A DNA stretch of 64,000 nucleotides from Pedobacter chitinilyticus (lineage in GTDB: Bacteria > Bacteroidota > Bacteroidia > Sphingobacteriales > Sphingobacteriaceae): positions 248,001-312,000 of the forward strand of contig NZ_QMHN01000003.1 in assembly GCF_003313385.1 (NCBI RefSeq), given 5' to 3'. The translations under genes and the position numbers were made by a program. The notes under the pieces are model-generated. The model was not told the origin of the DNA and ran no database searches. It was given only the letters and a program-made list of their open reading frames with translations. Shown here piece by piece: positions 35,571 to 45,143 of the stretch. Position 1 is the stretch's first letter. Each line of letters opens with the position of its first letter.

Positions 35571-36341
35571 TTATTTTATAATATATTTAACATCCCATTC
35601 TCTTGAGAATAACTTAAATTGAATAATTTGCTTTATATTTTGAGGCACCCAATAAGAAAAGGAATAATCGTAGTTTAAACCATCAGTCCCAGATTCTCCT
35701 TTTAATCTGGGATAGTACTTAAAAGGTAAATATTTATATTTTTCTTCTATAATAGAAAGCAATACAGCCCTACTTAAGGCATGCTCGAAATAATATCCCG
35801 CACTATCGTCAATCATACCTGCGGTTGGAAATAAAAATTTAGTAAAAAATATTTTATCGGCAATAAACACTCTCGAATCCGAATATTTTAATTGACGAGG
35901 TAGGTCCACCATAATATTACAATGATGTTCTTGATAGGACCTCAATATAGATTTAAAATTTAGAAGTTTGTATCTACCTGTTATCTTAAAAATGGAAACA
36001 CTTTTTTTAATAAACGTCGAATTCTCAAAAGCGTGTTTAAGAATTAACATTTCCCCATATCCTTTTCCCAAACGCCTATCAAAACTATTTCCGAAAAAAG
36101 TAATAACTTCCAGTCTGTCCTTATGTAAGGAGCCCTTAAACTCATCCGATAAATCTACTCCAGAGTTTTCGACGAAAACGACAACATTTTCCGTATTATT
36201 CAAATAAAAATTTATCGCATCAATATATTGGAGCCTTCTCCTTTCAGGGTTCTGCAGCTTTGTAAATATCATCCCTTCGGGATTTATACATCCCGTAAGC
36301 AAAACTAAGGGCAATGTATTCACGTGACTAGCTTTCTGCAT
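35571..36341 (-). CDS. Unknown protein within the polysaccharide island, possibly a glycosyltransferase
   Basis: A 256-residue protein with no recognised family. Its start (LPLVLLTGCINPEGMIFTKL, then QNPERRRLQYIDAINFYLNN) and IFKITGRYKLLNFKSIL (an F-K-x-[ST]-G-R-Y segment) resemble a group of uncharacterised proteins I have seen in polysaccharide clusters, but I cannot place it. No signal peptide or membrane span. The gene is very AT-rich, which hints at acquisition with the island. Confidence 0.68.
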   Translation of the reverse strand: MQKASHVNTLPLVLLTGCINPEGMIFTKLQNPERRRLQYIDAINFYLNNTENVVVFVENSGVDLSDEFKGSLHKDRLEVITFFGNSFDRRLGKGYGEMLILKHAFENSTFIKKSVSIFKITGRYKLLNFKSILRSYQEHHCNIMVDLPRQLKYSDSRVFIADKIFFTKFLFPTAGMIDDSAGYYFEHALSRAVLLSIIEEKYKYLPFKYYPRLKGESGTDGLNYDYSFSYWVPQNIKQIIQFKLFSREWDVKYIIK

Positions 36342-36439
36342 TTATTTCTAATTTGGATAGATTGGATAATTGTCAGTATCTCCCACGAAAATAAATCAAA
36401 TTTATGGACTATTGTGAGAGTAGGATATTAATTTTTAGT

Positions 36440-37522
36440 TTATTGTCCTACCATCCACCTTAATCTTGTTTTTAAAATTAAAAAAGTGATTAAGAAACTT
36501 GACGAATAAGTGATTAAAAATCTGATGAAAAGAATCCCGCTATTTACCCACACAGAAAAGTGCTCATAATCTAACTTAAGCGGCTGAAATATCAAAGGCA
36601 AAAATCTACTGATGATTAAATAATGTAGCAAATAAATACCAAAGGTTGTTTTTCTCGGCTGAAGCTTATTTTGGAGAAAAGATATATTGCCAAGTTTTAA
36701 CAAAATAGCAAAAACGATAAAAGAATATAAGATATTCGAAATCCGCAAAGTATTATAAGCATCTCCAGAACCAAGACTTAACAATTTAAACGATTCGGCC
36801 ACTGAAAGTCCAAAAGACATTATTCCGAAAAGCAGCAATAAATACCAAGGAGTTTTATTTAAGAAATTGATCACGTTATCATAGTATTTATTTAGATAAA
36901 CACCTAGCCATAAGTAAAAAATAAACCCAAACAAGGCTGCGGAATGTAGGGTGATGAACCATCCATAATACAAATTAATGCTATAAACTAAAGAGATACA
37001 TGCTAAAATTCCACCAAACCAAACTTTATATAAGAGCCTCTTAAATATTAATAGTATAGCAATACATATTAAAAAATTCAAGATAAACCAGTAAGCAGTG
37101 AAAAAGAGCGTGTGGTTCAAAAGTTGTAAGAAATACTTAGGGAAATTGGTGGTTAATAAGCCCACATCACTTCCTCTGAAATGAGCAACAAACCGATCCA
37201 CGATAGTGAATAGCATAAACGTCGTCATCCAAAATAACCAAGGCCTAATAGTATTTTTGACACGATTTTTTAAGTACTGAATGGCACTATATTCTTGGAA
37301 TTTATGGTTGATTAAAAAACCTCCAATCAGGAAAAACGCTATAGTACTGAACTTGAAAGATTGGATTAAGCCCACTTCTATAAATTTATCAAAAGGTTCA
37401 CTATAGATTCCCGTAGCAACCGCAGACGAATGTTCGAAAACAATACCTATCATGGAAATACATCTGATAGTGTCTACAAAATCAAAGTTTTTCTTTTCCT
37501 TTACTGTATTCATTTCTTGCAT
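36440..37522 (-). CDS. Acyltransferase 3 family membrane protein
   Basis: A 360-residue integral membrane protein with about ten spans. The N-terminal motif FDFVDTIRCISMIGIVFEHS contains the conserved R and H of acyltransferase-3 proteins (OafA/NodX-like), which transfer acetyl or succinyl groups to surface glycans. Location in the island suggests O-acylation of the polysaccharide. Two start codons (37522, 37513) are equally possible. The gene is AT-rich. Confidence 0.85.
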   Translation of the reverse strand: MQEMNTVKEKKNFDFVDTIRCISMIGIVFEHSSAVATGIYSEPFDKFIEVGLIQSFKFSTIAFFLIGGFLINHKFQEYSAIQYLKNRVKNTIRPWLFWMTTFMLFTIVDRFVAHFRGSDVGLLTTNFPKYFLQLLNHTLFFTAYWFILNFLICIAILLIFKRLLYKVWFGGILACISLVYSINLYYGWFITLHSAALFGFIFYLWLGVYLNKYYDNVINFLNKTPWYLLLLFGIMSFGLSVAESFKLLSLGSGDAYNTLRISNILYSFIVFAILLKLGNISFLQNKLQPRKTTFGIYLLHYLIISRFLPLIFQPLKLDYEHFSVWVNSGILFIRFLITYSSSFLITFLILKTRLRWMVGQ

Positions 37523-37769
37523 CTTTTACAAATCTGGACAAAAAAAGTATTTCGCCGCTATTTTAACCCGTCTTTAACAAACTTTAACTATGTAAAAGTT
37601 ACAATAACACCTTTTTTAACTCTTTCTGCTTGCCGCACTTCATTAATCTGCACTTAAAACAAACCATCTAATAGATTCTAAATAGAGTTCATAAACATAT
37701 AAGCTAACTGCCCCCCCTGTCTAAAATATTACATATATTTGTAGTGCTACAATTTTCATCATTACATAA

Positions 37770-38732
37770 ATGAAGTTATTAATACCCGCTCTCTTCTATA
37801 TCTTTCTTATAGGGATAAGTTTTGATGCGGAAGCGCAATCCATGGGGGTAAGCTGTCCGGAATCTGCGCAATATTATTCCAAAGATAGCATCAATGTCAT
37901 CACTTTTGGAGCTAGTACAGTGGAAGGTGTAAAAGGTCTAGAGTTTCAATCGTACCTTACACAAAACTTCATTAAGTGCTATACTAACAAAGCTATACGG
38001 ATTGAGAAATATGGGGTTGGCGGTGAAACGACGGGACAGAGTCTGCCAAGATTAAATGCTGCTATTTCTGGAAAAACAGGCTTTATAGTGATAATGGTTG
38101 GTGTAAATGACGCTGTAAGAATAGAAGCAGGCAGACAATCTATAGCTGAAACAGAAGCCAATATGAGACAAATTATCAATATCTCTTTAAGCCAGAGATT
38201 AATCCCCATAGTTTGTACTCTTCAATTTTTTGACGACAGGAATAATCCGAGATCAAGACGTGTCAACACCGTCATTACTCAAATCAATACACTCTATAAG
38301 AGGATCGTTCAGGAAAAAGTGGTCTATCTGGCCGATGTTAATCGTGTATTTAGGCGTGATTTTTCTCTTTATCAAGACGACGTGCACCCAAATGCAAGGG
38401 GCTATCGTTTAATTAGCTATGTGATATTTGACACGATAAACAAAATAATTGCTGAAAGATTTTTACAATTTACCGTATCCCAAAACTATCCAAATCCTGC
38501 CATAAATGGATATACTTCTATAGATATTGTAATGCCTGAGTCTGATAAGATAGAACTTAAGATTTACTCCATACAAGGAAAGTTAATGGCCACTCCTATA
38601 AACGAATATCTGAATACAGGAAAGCATGTAGTAAAGCTGAATTTGAGCCAATTTCCTGCAGGCGTGTACATTTGTAAGATTACTTCCTCTTCTGGGCTTT
38701 ATACTGCAACAAAGAAATTAATTGTTAGATAG
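37770..38732 (+). CDS. SGNH hydrolase with a type IX secretion C-terminal signal
   Basis: A 320-residue exported protein: signal peptide (MKLLIPALFYIFLIGISFDA, then EAQ), an SGNH/GDSL esterase domain (about residues 40-230), and a T9SS sorting domain (residues ~235-320). Catalytic blocks are ITFGASTVEGVKG (block I, with Ala where GDS has Asp), GVGGETTG, MVGVNDAV (GxND) and DDVHPNARGY (DxxH). The C-terminal domain begins FTVSQNYPNPAINGYTSIDI and ends LSQFPAGVYICKITSSSG then TKKLIVR, the type-A signal pattern. It probably de-esterifies a polysaccharide at the cell surface. The only T9SS cargo seen in the window. Confidence 0.88.
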   Translation: MKLLIPALFYIFLIGISFDAEAQSMGVSCPESAQYYSKDSINVITFGASTVEGVKGLEFQSYLTQNFIKCYTNKAIRIEKYGVGGETTGQSLPRLNAAISGKTGFIVIMVGVNDAVRIEAGRQSIAETEANMRQIINISLSQRLIPIVCTLQFFDDRNNPRSRRVNTVITQINTLYKRIVQEKVVYLADVNRVFRRDFSLYQDDVHPNARGYRLISYVIFDTINKIIAERFLQFTVSQNYPNPAINGYTSIDIVMPESDKIELKIYSIQGKLMATPINEYLNTGKHVVKLNLSQFPAGVYICKITSSSGLYTATKKLIVR

Positions 38733-38768
38733 TTTTATTAGAAAAGATTTAACTAAAAATATCGAAAT

Positions 38769-38795
38769 AAAAGGAAGCGGTTTTTGCTCCCTTTT
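38769..38795. terminator. Likely bidirectional terminator between convergent genes
   Basis: AAAAGGAAGC (38769-38778) pairs with GCTCCCTTTT (38786-38795) with one mismatch, with A/T runs on both sides. It lies between the SGNH gene (plus) and the MACPF gene (minus). Confidence 0.65.
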
Positions 38796-38910
38796 ATTCT
38801 TATAATAAAATTGCCTTTTAAATTTTACTCCAACCTATTATTAAAACTCAGGTCATCTATAAGTTTCTTAGTTGGCGTAATATCCATTCTTTTAAAACCT
38901 AACTTTTATT

Positions 38911-40407
38911 CTAAAGTGGGCTATTAAATGCATAAAACTTTATACCATTCTCAACCCACCCATTCAATAGCGGTCTATATGTTAGATCATAAAAATAACC
39001 ATAGCTCGGTGTTTTTGGGTGATAAAACTGATAAATAGGATAAACATTTGGATCCTTAGCAGTATAAGCATAAAAAACAGGATAGTTAGCCTCTTTCCAT
39101 ACATCGAGATCGATAGTGTTATTTGCTGTTACACAATATACAGATCTAGTTCTATGCTGCATAATATAAACAGGAACAGAGCCCGGTTTTTGGCTGTCAT
39201 AAACGTAAATAGGATCATTAAATATTCGAATCCAGCCAGAATTTGTTGTTCCGAAATTACTATCGATTGTAAAAATATGGCCTAACTGTTTAGAGTAAAA
39301 ATTATATAGTAACACTTTGGAATATTCTAACTTTATTTGTCTAGCTTTAATATAATTTTCAATTGCAATCCTCACTTGTTCTTTTTTAATCGGATCCGTA
39401 ATGAACTCCTGAAGTGGAACCGCATTTTCAACGCCAATTAAAGCACAATTATTTGCATTTACACTTTGTTCCCAGCTCGAAATATTAACGGTTTCAGATG
39501 AATTTCCATTTGAATCAAAAGAAACGCTTCTACCTGAATTAGTGCCTCCACTAAAACTTAACGATAACCTTCTTTCCCTACTTTCATTAAAGGATTTGGT
39601 CATTTCTTGTGTAGTCAAGGTAGTAGATAAGTTTATTCCTAACAACTTTGTAAAAAAGCCCAGGCCTCCAGTTACAGTTCTATTTTTACCTTCCGTTGTT
39701 GCTTGATTCACCAGTGCTGCACTAAAATCAAATCTTAATCGACCTCCTAAGCTAATTCCTGTTAGCACATGTGTACCATACCTCTCTACCAAAGCATCAG
39801 CGCTATAGGTTACGATATTATTTAAAAACTCTGGGGTTAAATAGTTCTTTAATAAATTAATATCAACATCTCCGTTGAATTGAATTTTTTTTATTCTGTA
39901 GGTCGCTTCAAAATGCGCAAATGAATACCTGCTGTTAAAAGAATAATTATTATTACTACTATCCTTATAACCTGCGTTACCTGTAAACAAATGTTCACCA
40001 TCTTTTGCGGGAACTTTGGGCCCCAGAGAAACACTTGCGCTAAAATCCTTCTTTCTATTTATATCTTTAACATACTCATATGCTGTTGCCCCATAATAAT
40101 AGTCTTGTTTGCCCTCAGTAGTTGTTGGAGTATTGACTCTATGAGCAAAATCTGTTTCAAATCTCTTCATATCAATAATAGGTGCATCAGAAGCGTTCTC
40201 TAGAGCAAAAGCGTCGCCAGTCATGTCATAACCGTAGCCAAGTAAATCATACTTGCCGTCGCCAGCGATCATTACGCCAGCACCTCCTCCAGGTTTCTTT
40301 ATTAAAGGAGCAGGTTCTTCTTTAGGATTATTTTGAAGTTCACTCTTTGAACATGAAATCAAAAATAACCCTATTAAAATCATTGTTAGGTAGTAAAGTT
40401 TTTTCAT
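38911..40407 (-). CDS. MAC/perforin (MACPF) domain lipoprotein with a C-terminal repeat domain
   Basis: A 498-residue lipoprotein (signal MKKLYYLTMILIGLFLISCS). The MACPF signature is ALVERYGTHVLTGISLGGRL (about residues 203-222), followed by Gly/Ser-rich strands and LSFSGGTNSGRSVSFDSNGN. The C-terminal ~130 residues repeat Tyr/Trp-rich units (YNFYSKQLGHIFTID; SGWIRIFNDPIYVYD; IYQFYHPKTPSYGYFYDL; NGWVENGIKFYAF) resembling DUF5648 lectin-like blades. MACPF proteins form membrane pores; in Bacteroides the secreted BSAP toxins are of this family. The frame extends to 40434, but the signal starts at 40407. Divergent from an XRE gene. Confidence 0.88.
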   Translation of the reverse strand: MKKLYYLTMILIGLFLISCSKSELQNNPKEEPAPLIKKPGGGAGVMIAGDGKYDLLGYGYDMTGDAFALENASDAPIIDMKRFETDFAHRVNTPTTTEGKQDYYYGATAYEYVKDINRKKDFSASVSLGPKVPAKDGEHLFTGNAGYKDSSNNNYSFNSRYSFAHFEATYRIKKIQFNGDVDINLLKNYLTPEFLNNIVTYSADALVERYGTHVLTGISLGGRLRFDFSAALVNQATTEGKNRTVTGGLGFFTKLLGINLSTTLTTQEMTKSFNESRERRLSLSFSGGTNSGRSVSFDSNGNSSETVNISSWEQSVNANNCALIGVENAVPLQEFITDPIKKEQVRIAIENYIKARQIKLEYSKVLLYNFYSKQLGHIFTIDSNFGTTNSGWIRIFNDPIYVYDSQKPGSVPVYIMQHRTRSVYCVTANNTIDLDVWKEANYPVFYAYTAKDPNVYPIYQFYHPKTPSYGYFYDLTYRPLLNGWVENGIKFYAFNSPL

Positions 40408-40450
40408 ATTTAAATTTTTCACAAAGATGCTCATTGGCCCTCAAAAAACT

Positions 40451-40496
40451 TGACAACCGCAACTTGTCATTTTTTCCTTAAGAATTTATGATTCTT
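40451..40496. promoter_or_regulatory. Two inverted repeats in the MACPF/XRE divergent promoter region (candidate operators)
   Basis: TGACAA (40451-40456) and TTGTCA (40464-40469) form a perfect inverted repeat with a 7-base spacer. AAGAAT (40480-40485) and ATTCTT (40491-40496) form a second with a 5-base spacer. A MACPF -7-like box (CATCTTTG, minus strand, 40422-40429) is near the first. The HTH product of 40514 is the obvious candidate to bind here; this is inferred. Confidence 0.45.
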
Positions 40497-40513
40497 GTAT
40501 AAACATTTACACC

Positions 40514-40747
40514 ATGAAATACCAATTCTCTTTAAATATTGACATCGGGGCAATGTTGAGGAAATACAGAAATAAGAATTCACTCTCGCAAGAGCATGTT
40601 TCAAATTGTCTCAACATCAGTAGACAGGCATATCAAAAATGGGAAAACAATGATGTTAATTTTAACATTTCTCAATTAAAAAAGATTGCAGAATTGTATA
40701 AGATTCCTTTACATATGATCATTACGGAATCTTATACCTATTATTAA
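40514..40747 (+). CDS. Small XRE-family transcriptional regulator
   Basis: A 77-residue protein that is almost only an HTH_3 domain: IGAMLRKYRNKNSLSQEHVS, CLNISRQAYQKWENNDVNFN and ISQLKKIAELYKIPLHMIIT. It has no effector domain, so it probably acts as a simple dimeric repressor. It is divergent from the MACPF lipoprotein over 106 bases and converges with infB. Direct control of the MACPF gene is a guess from arrangement. Confidence 0.87.
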   Translation: MKYQFSLNIDIGAMLRKYRNKNSLSQEHVSNCLNISRQAYQKWENNDVNFNISQLKKIAELYKIPLHMIITESYTYY

Positions 40748-40769
40748 CTATCTTAACCGCTCTATCAAC

Positions 40770-40798
40770 AAAAAAGGGGACGAATATCGTTCCCCTTT
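40770..40798 (-). terminator. Intrinsic terminator of the rimP-nusA-infB operon
   Basis: On the minus strand, AAAGGGGAACG pairs with CGTCCCC (one bulged base) and is followed by a run of six U. It lies 24 bases past the infB stop and also serves the convergent XRE gene. Confidence 0.75.
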
Positions 40799-40821
40799 AT
40801 ACATTTATAATTCAGTAAATA

Positions 40822-43800
40822 TTACAATTTACGTTTTACTTCTACTTGTTCGTAAGCTTCTACAATATCCCCTACTTCAATGTTGTTAAAGTTTTGGATA
40901 TTCAAACCACATTCGTAGCCTTTAGAAACCTCTTTCACATCATCTTTAAAGCGTTTCAATGAAGCTAGCTCACCTGTGTAGATCACGACGCCATCACGTA
41001 CAATGCGAATTTTGCTATTTCTGGTAATTTTACCATCCAACACCATACATCCTGCAATGGTACCCACTTTAGAGATTTTAAAGGTCTCTCTGATCTCCAC
41101 GTTAGCCACAATTTTCTCTTCAAACTCTGGAGCCAACATACCTTCCATTGCTGTTTTGATCTCGTTGATCGCATCGTAGATGATCGAATACAAACGAATA
41201 TCGATTTGTTCTTGCTCTGCCAATTTACGCGCTCCTGCTGAAGGACGAACTTGGAAACCGATGATGATCGCGTCAGAAGCAGAAGCTAACAATACGTCAG
41301 ATTCTGAAATCTGTCCAACACCTTTGCTGATGATATTGATTTGGATCTCTTCGGTAGAAAGCTTCAATAATGAATCTGCCAAAGCCTCGATAGAACCATC
41401 CACGTCACCTTTGATGATCAGGTTAAGCTCTTTAAAGTTTCCAATCGCTAAACGACGACCAATCTCCGCAAGGGTAATGTGTTTTTGTGTACGTAAGCCT
41501 TGTTCACGCATCAACTGCAAACGCTTGTTGGCAATCTCTCTCGCTTCGGACTCACTTTCTAAAGCATTAAATCTATCACCTGCAGTAGGCGCTCCAGACA
41601 TTCCCAGTACCTGTACTGGTACTGATGGTCCAGCTTCGTTTACTTTAGCACCACGTTCGTTGGTTAATGCTTTTACTCTACCGCTATAACTTCCTGCTAA
41701 AATTGGATCTCCAACTTTTAAAGTACCTCCTTGTACCAAAACCGTAGTTACAATACCACGTCCTTTGTCAAGCGTAGCTTCAATCACAGTTCCTGTAGCA
41801 CGTTTATTAGGATTTGCTTTAAGTTCTAACAACTCAGCTTCTAACAATACTTTATCTAATAATAAATCTACATTTAAGCCGCTCTTACCAGAAATTTCTT
41901 GTGACTGATATTTACCACCCCAATCTTCAACCAAAATGTTCATGACAGATAACTGTTCACGTATTTTATCAGAGTTGGCTCCTGGCTTATCAATTTTGGT
42001 GAAGGCAAATACCAAAGGTACTCCCGCAGCTTGTGCGTGGTTAATTGCTTCTTTGGTTTGAGGCATCACCGCATCATCCGCAGCAACTACAATAATCGCA
42101 ATATCGGCTACCTTAGCTCCACGAGCACGCATGGCCGTAAAGGCTTCGTGACCTGGTGTATCTAAGAAAGTGATTTCTTTTCCTGTGCTAGTGGTTACTT
42201 TATAAGCACCAATGTGTTGTGTAATTCCCCCAGCTTCCCCTGCTACCACATTCGCTTTACGGATATAATCCAGCAATGAAGTTTTACCGTGATCCACGTG
42301 TCCCATAATGGTTACCACTGGAACTCTAGGAACTAAATCTGCTTCTGCATCTTCCTCCTCAATGTTGATATCTTCTTCTTCGTCTGGCTTTACGAACTGA
42401 ACTTCGTAACCGAACTCATCAGCAACAATGGTTAATGTTTCTGCATCTAAACGTTGGTTAATTGACACAAACATTCCTAAGCTCATACAGGTTCCAATAA
42501 TTTTGGTTACTGGTACATCTATCATGTTTGCCAATTCGTTGGCCGTAACGAATTCCGTTACTTTCAACACCTTCGATTGCAATTCTTCCTCTAAAGCAGC
42601 TTCTTCCGCAGATAGTGCGACATCATCTCTTTTTTGACGACGAAGCTTAGCTCTTTGGGCAAATTTACCAGACTTACCTGCTCCGCTTAAACGGGCAAGT
42701 GTTGCCTTAATTTGATCTTGTATTTCTTTCTCAGTTGGCTCCTCTTTTGGAGTATTACCAGCTGCAGTATTTCTATTTCCTTGATAACCTGGACGGTTAT
42801 TGTTTCTATTACCTTGGTAACCGCCTCCTTGACCACCGCCTGGACGATTGTTACCTCCTTGATAAGGTGGCCTTTGACCGCCTCCTTGAGGGTTATTTCC
42901 AGGTGTGCCTGTACCTGCTTGACCTTGCTGATGTCCTCCAGTACCAGGAGCTCCTGGTGTTTTCTTGCGTTTACGCTTGCGTCTAGCGGCTTCGCTATCG
43001 CTAGAAGAGGCAACTGGTTGGCTTCTTCTATCAGGAGTAACTGGCAAATCAATTTTACCAATAATATTTGGACCTGATAATTTTACCGACCTTGCTTTGA
43101 TGACCTCATCTTTTGGTGCTTCAGGCTTTGCTGGTGCAGCTGCAGGAGCAGGGGTTGGCGTAGGAGCAGGCGCTACAGTTTTTTCCTCTACAGGTTTAAC
43201 TGGTTCAGGCTTCGCTGCTACAGGCTGCTCGGCTTTCACTGGCGCAACAGGTTTTTCTTCCACCTTTGGTACTACAGGCGCTGCTGGTTTTTCCTCTTTA
43301 GGAGCTGGCGCAGGGGCTTCTTCTTTTTTAGGTTGACGATTTTTAGGGTTCAGATTGTTAAGATCAATCTTACCGATAACTTTCACACCTGGCAATGAAG
43401 AATCATCCGTGTTTTCAGCAGGCTTACTCTCCACAGGTTTTTCTGCTTCCTTTTCAGGTTCAACAGCTTTTTCTGCAGCAGGTTTTTCCGCCGCTGGCTT
43501 CTCTACAGGTGGAGCATATTGATGAAGGTTTTTAATCAAAACACCTTCACTTTCGAAGTCCTGACTTCTTTTTGTAGTTTCAGGGGCTTTCTCTGTTGTT
43601 ACTTCAGGTTCATCACGACGTATTTTGCCAATAACTATTTGGTTAGCCTCCTCTTTAACTATTTTATCTCCCTGAAACTCTCTCAGCAAGACATTGTACA
43701 TCTCTCCAGAAAGCTTAGTATTGGGCTTATTATCCACAGCATAGCCCTTCTTACCAAGGAATTCTACCGCGGTAGCAAGTCCTATGTTAAGCTCTTTTGC

Positions 43801-43836
43801 TGCTTTTAATAACATTATTGTTTTGTCGTCTGACAT
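40822..43836 (-). CDS. infB: Translation initiation factor IF-2
   Basis: A 1004-residue IF-2. An N-terminal winged-helix-like domain ([20 protein letters not shown]) is followed by a long disordered linker (about residues 95-370) rich in Pro/Ala/Glu/Lys, then Gly/Asn/Arg repeats ([20 protein letters not shown]). The second IF2_N domain is followed by the GTPase: G1 [14 protein letters not shown] (near residue 510), G3 DTPGHE, G4 FTKIDKPG. Domains II, III and IV complete it. IF-2 positions fMet-tRNA on the 30S subunit and promotes subunit joining. Third gene of the operon. Confidence 0.97.
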   Translation of the reverse strand: MSDDKTIMLLKAAKELNIGLATAVEFLGKKGYAVDNKPNTKLSGEMYNVLLREFQGDKIVKEEANQIVIGKIRRDEPEVTTEKAPETTKRSQDFESEGVLIKNLHQYAPPVEKPAAEKPAAEKAVEPEKEAEKPVESKPAENTDDSSLPGVKVIGKIDLNNLNPKNRQPKKEEAPAPAPKEEKPAAPVVPKVEEKPVAPVKAEQPVAAKPEPVKPVEEKTVAPAPTPTPAPAAAPAKPEAPKDEVIKARSVKLSGPNIIGKIDLPVTPDRRSQPVASSSDSEAARRKRKRKKTPGAPGTGGHQQGQAGTGTPGNNPQGGGQRPPYQGGNNRPGGGQGGGYQGNRNNNRPGYQGNRNTAAGNTPKEEPTEKEIQDQIKATLARLSGAGKSGKFAQRAKLRRQKRDDVALSAEEAALEEELQSKVLKVTEFVTANELANMIDVPVTKIIGTCMSLGMFVSINQRLDAETLTIVADEFGYEVQFVKPDEEEDINIEEEDAEADLVPRVPVVTIMGHVDHGKTSLLDYIRKANVVAGEAGGITQHIGAYKVTTSTGKEITFLDTPGHEAFTAMRARGAKVADIAIIVVAADDAVMPQTKEAINHAQAAGVPLVFAFTKIDKPGANSDKIREQLSVMNILVEDWGGKYQSQEISGKSGLNVDLLLDKVLLEAELLELKANPNKRATGTVIEATLDKGRGIVTTVLVQGGTLKVGDPILAGSYSGRVKALTNERGAKVNEAGPSVPVQVLGMSGAPTAGDRFNALESESEAREIANKRLQLMREQGLRTQKHITLAEIGRRLAIGNFKELNLIIKGDVDGSIEALADSLLKLSTEEIQINIISKGVGQISESDVLLASASDAIIIGFQVRPSAGARKLAEQEQIDIRLYSIIYDAINEIKTAMEGMLAPEFEEKIVANVEIRETFKISKVGTIAGCMVLDGKITRNSKIRIVRDGVVIYTGELASLKRFKDDVKEVSKGYECGLNIQNFNNIEVGDIVEAYEQVEVKRKL

Positions 43837-43905
43837 TTATTATCCTGTTTTTTTACTAATTATACAAAAGTAACGTTTATTCTTATTAATTCAAGTATCT
43901 GATGT

Positions 43906-45141
43906 TTATTCAAATTCTGATTTCAGAATAGCAACTACTTCTTTGATGGTTTCTTCTTCCAGATCTGTACGTTTTACCAGTTCATCTAAAGATAGTGATA
44001 ATACGCTTTTTGCAGTATCAAGACCTATGGCTTTCAACTCGTCGATGATCCAGCTATCTATTTCGTCTGAGAATTCTTCGATATCCACATCCTCATCTTC
44101 CTCATCAGCTTCACGATATACGTCGATTTCGTAACCCGTTAATTTGCCCGCAAGCTTAATGTTGTGGCCACCACGTCCAATTGCCAGTGATACTTGATCT
44201 GGTTTTAAGTATACTGAAGCATGTTTTGTCTCGTCATCTAATTTAATAGAAGTGATTTTTGCTGGGCTTAATGCACGTTGGATGTATAGTGAAACGTTGT
44301 TGGTAAAGTTGATCACGTCGATATTTTCGTTTTTCAACTCTCTTACAATACCATGGATACGAGAACCTTTCATACCCACACACGCTCCTACTGGATCAAT
44401 TCTGTCGTCGTATGATTCTACCGCAACCTTAGCACGCTCTCCTGGTTCACGAACAATTTTCTTAATGGTGATTAGCCCGTCAAAAATCTCTGGAACCTCT
44501 TGTTCGAACAAACGTTGCAAGAACTCTGGCGCTACCCTAGAGATAATAATTTTAGGAGTGGCATTCACCATGTCTACCTTTGAGATTACCGCTTTCACAG
44601 AATCTCCCTTCTTAAAGTAGTCAGCAGGAATTTGCTCTGTTTTAGGCATCAATAACTCGTTACCTTCGTCATCTAGCACCAAAGTTTCTTTTTTCCAAAC
44701 TTGGTAAACTTCACCTGTTACAATTTCACCAACTCTATCTTTATATTTCTTGAAGATTTCGTCTTTCTCAAGCTCTAACACCTTAGAAACTAGCGTTTGA
44801 CGAGCCGCTAAAATAGCTCTACGGCCGAAGCTTTCTAAAGTAATCTGCTCGATGTAGTCGTCGCCAACTTCCAAATCAGCATCGTACTGATGTACTTCTG
44901 CAAGCTCAATCTCTAAATCATCGTCTTCCGAAAAACCATCTTCCATTACTTTTCTGGTTCTCCAAATCTCCAAATCTCCGTTGTCTGGGTTCACAATCAC
45001 ATCGCAGTTTTCATCTGTTCCGTATTTTTTACGCAACATGCTGCGAAACACCTCTTCCAATACGCTAATTACTGTAGGGCGGTCGATATTCTTAAAGTCT
45101 TTAAACTCTTGAAAAGAATCGATTAAATTAATATTGTTCAT
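43906..45141 (-). CDS. nusA: Transcription termination/antitermination factor NusA
   Basis: A 411-residue NusA: N-terminal RNA-polymerase-binding domain (residues 1-~130), S1 domain (GEIVTGEVYQVWKKETLVLD), two KH domains (VGACVGMKGSRIHGIVRELK; VSLAIGRGGHNIKLAGKLTG) and an acidic C-terminal region (EADEEDEDVDIEEFSDEIDS) with one helical AR-like module. Binds RNA polymerase and nascent RNA to modulate pausing. It starts 2 bases after the rimP stop and lies 69 bases upstream of infB. Confidence 0.96.
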   Translation of the reverse strand: MNNINLIDSFQEFKDFKNIDRPTVISVLEEVFRSMLRKKYGTDENCDVIVNPDNGDLEIWRTRKVMEDGFSEDDDLEIELAEVHQYDADLEVGDDYIEQITLESFGRRAILAARQTLVSKVLELEKDEIFKKYKDRVGEIVTGEVYQVWKKETLVLDDEGNELLMPKTEQIPADYFKKGDSVKAVISKVDMVNATPKIIISRVAPEFLQRLFEQEVPEIFDGLITIKKIVREPGERAKVAVESYDDRIDPVGACVGMKGSRIHGIVRELKNENIDVINFTNNVSLYIQRALSPAKITSIKLDDETKHASVYLKPDQVSLAIGRGGHNIKLAGKLTGYEIDVYREADEEDEDVDIEEFSDEIDSWIIDELKAIGLDTAKSVLSLSLDELVKRTDLEEETIKEVVAILKSEFE

Positions 45142-45143
45142 TT

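Noticed and set aside
40514..40747. Antitoxin of a toxin-antitoxin pair
   Set aside because: The HTH gene has no small toxin-like neighbour; its partner by arrangement is a 498-residue MACPF lipoprotein.
42712..43336. Plus-strand and alternative frames over the IF-2 linker
   Set aside because: Low-complexity Pro/Ala/Gly coding on the minus strand leaves antisense frames open; IF-2 is certain.
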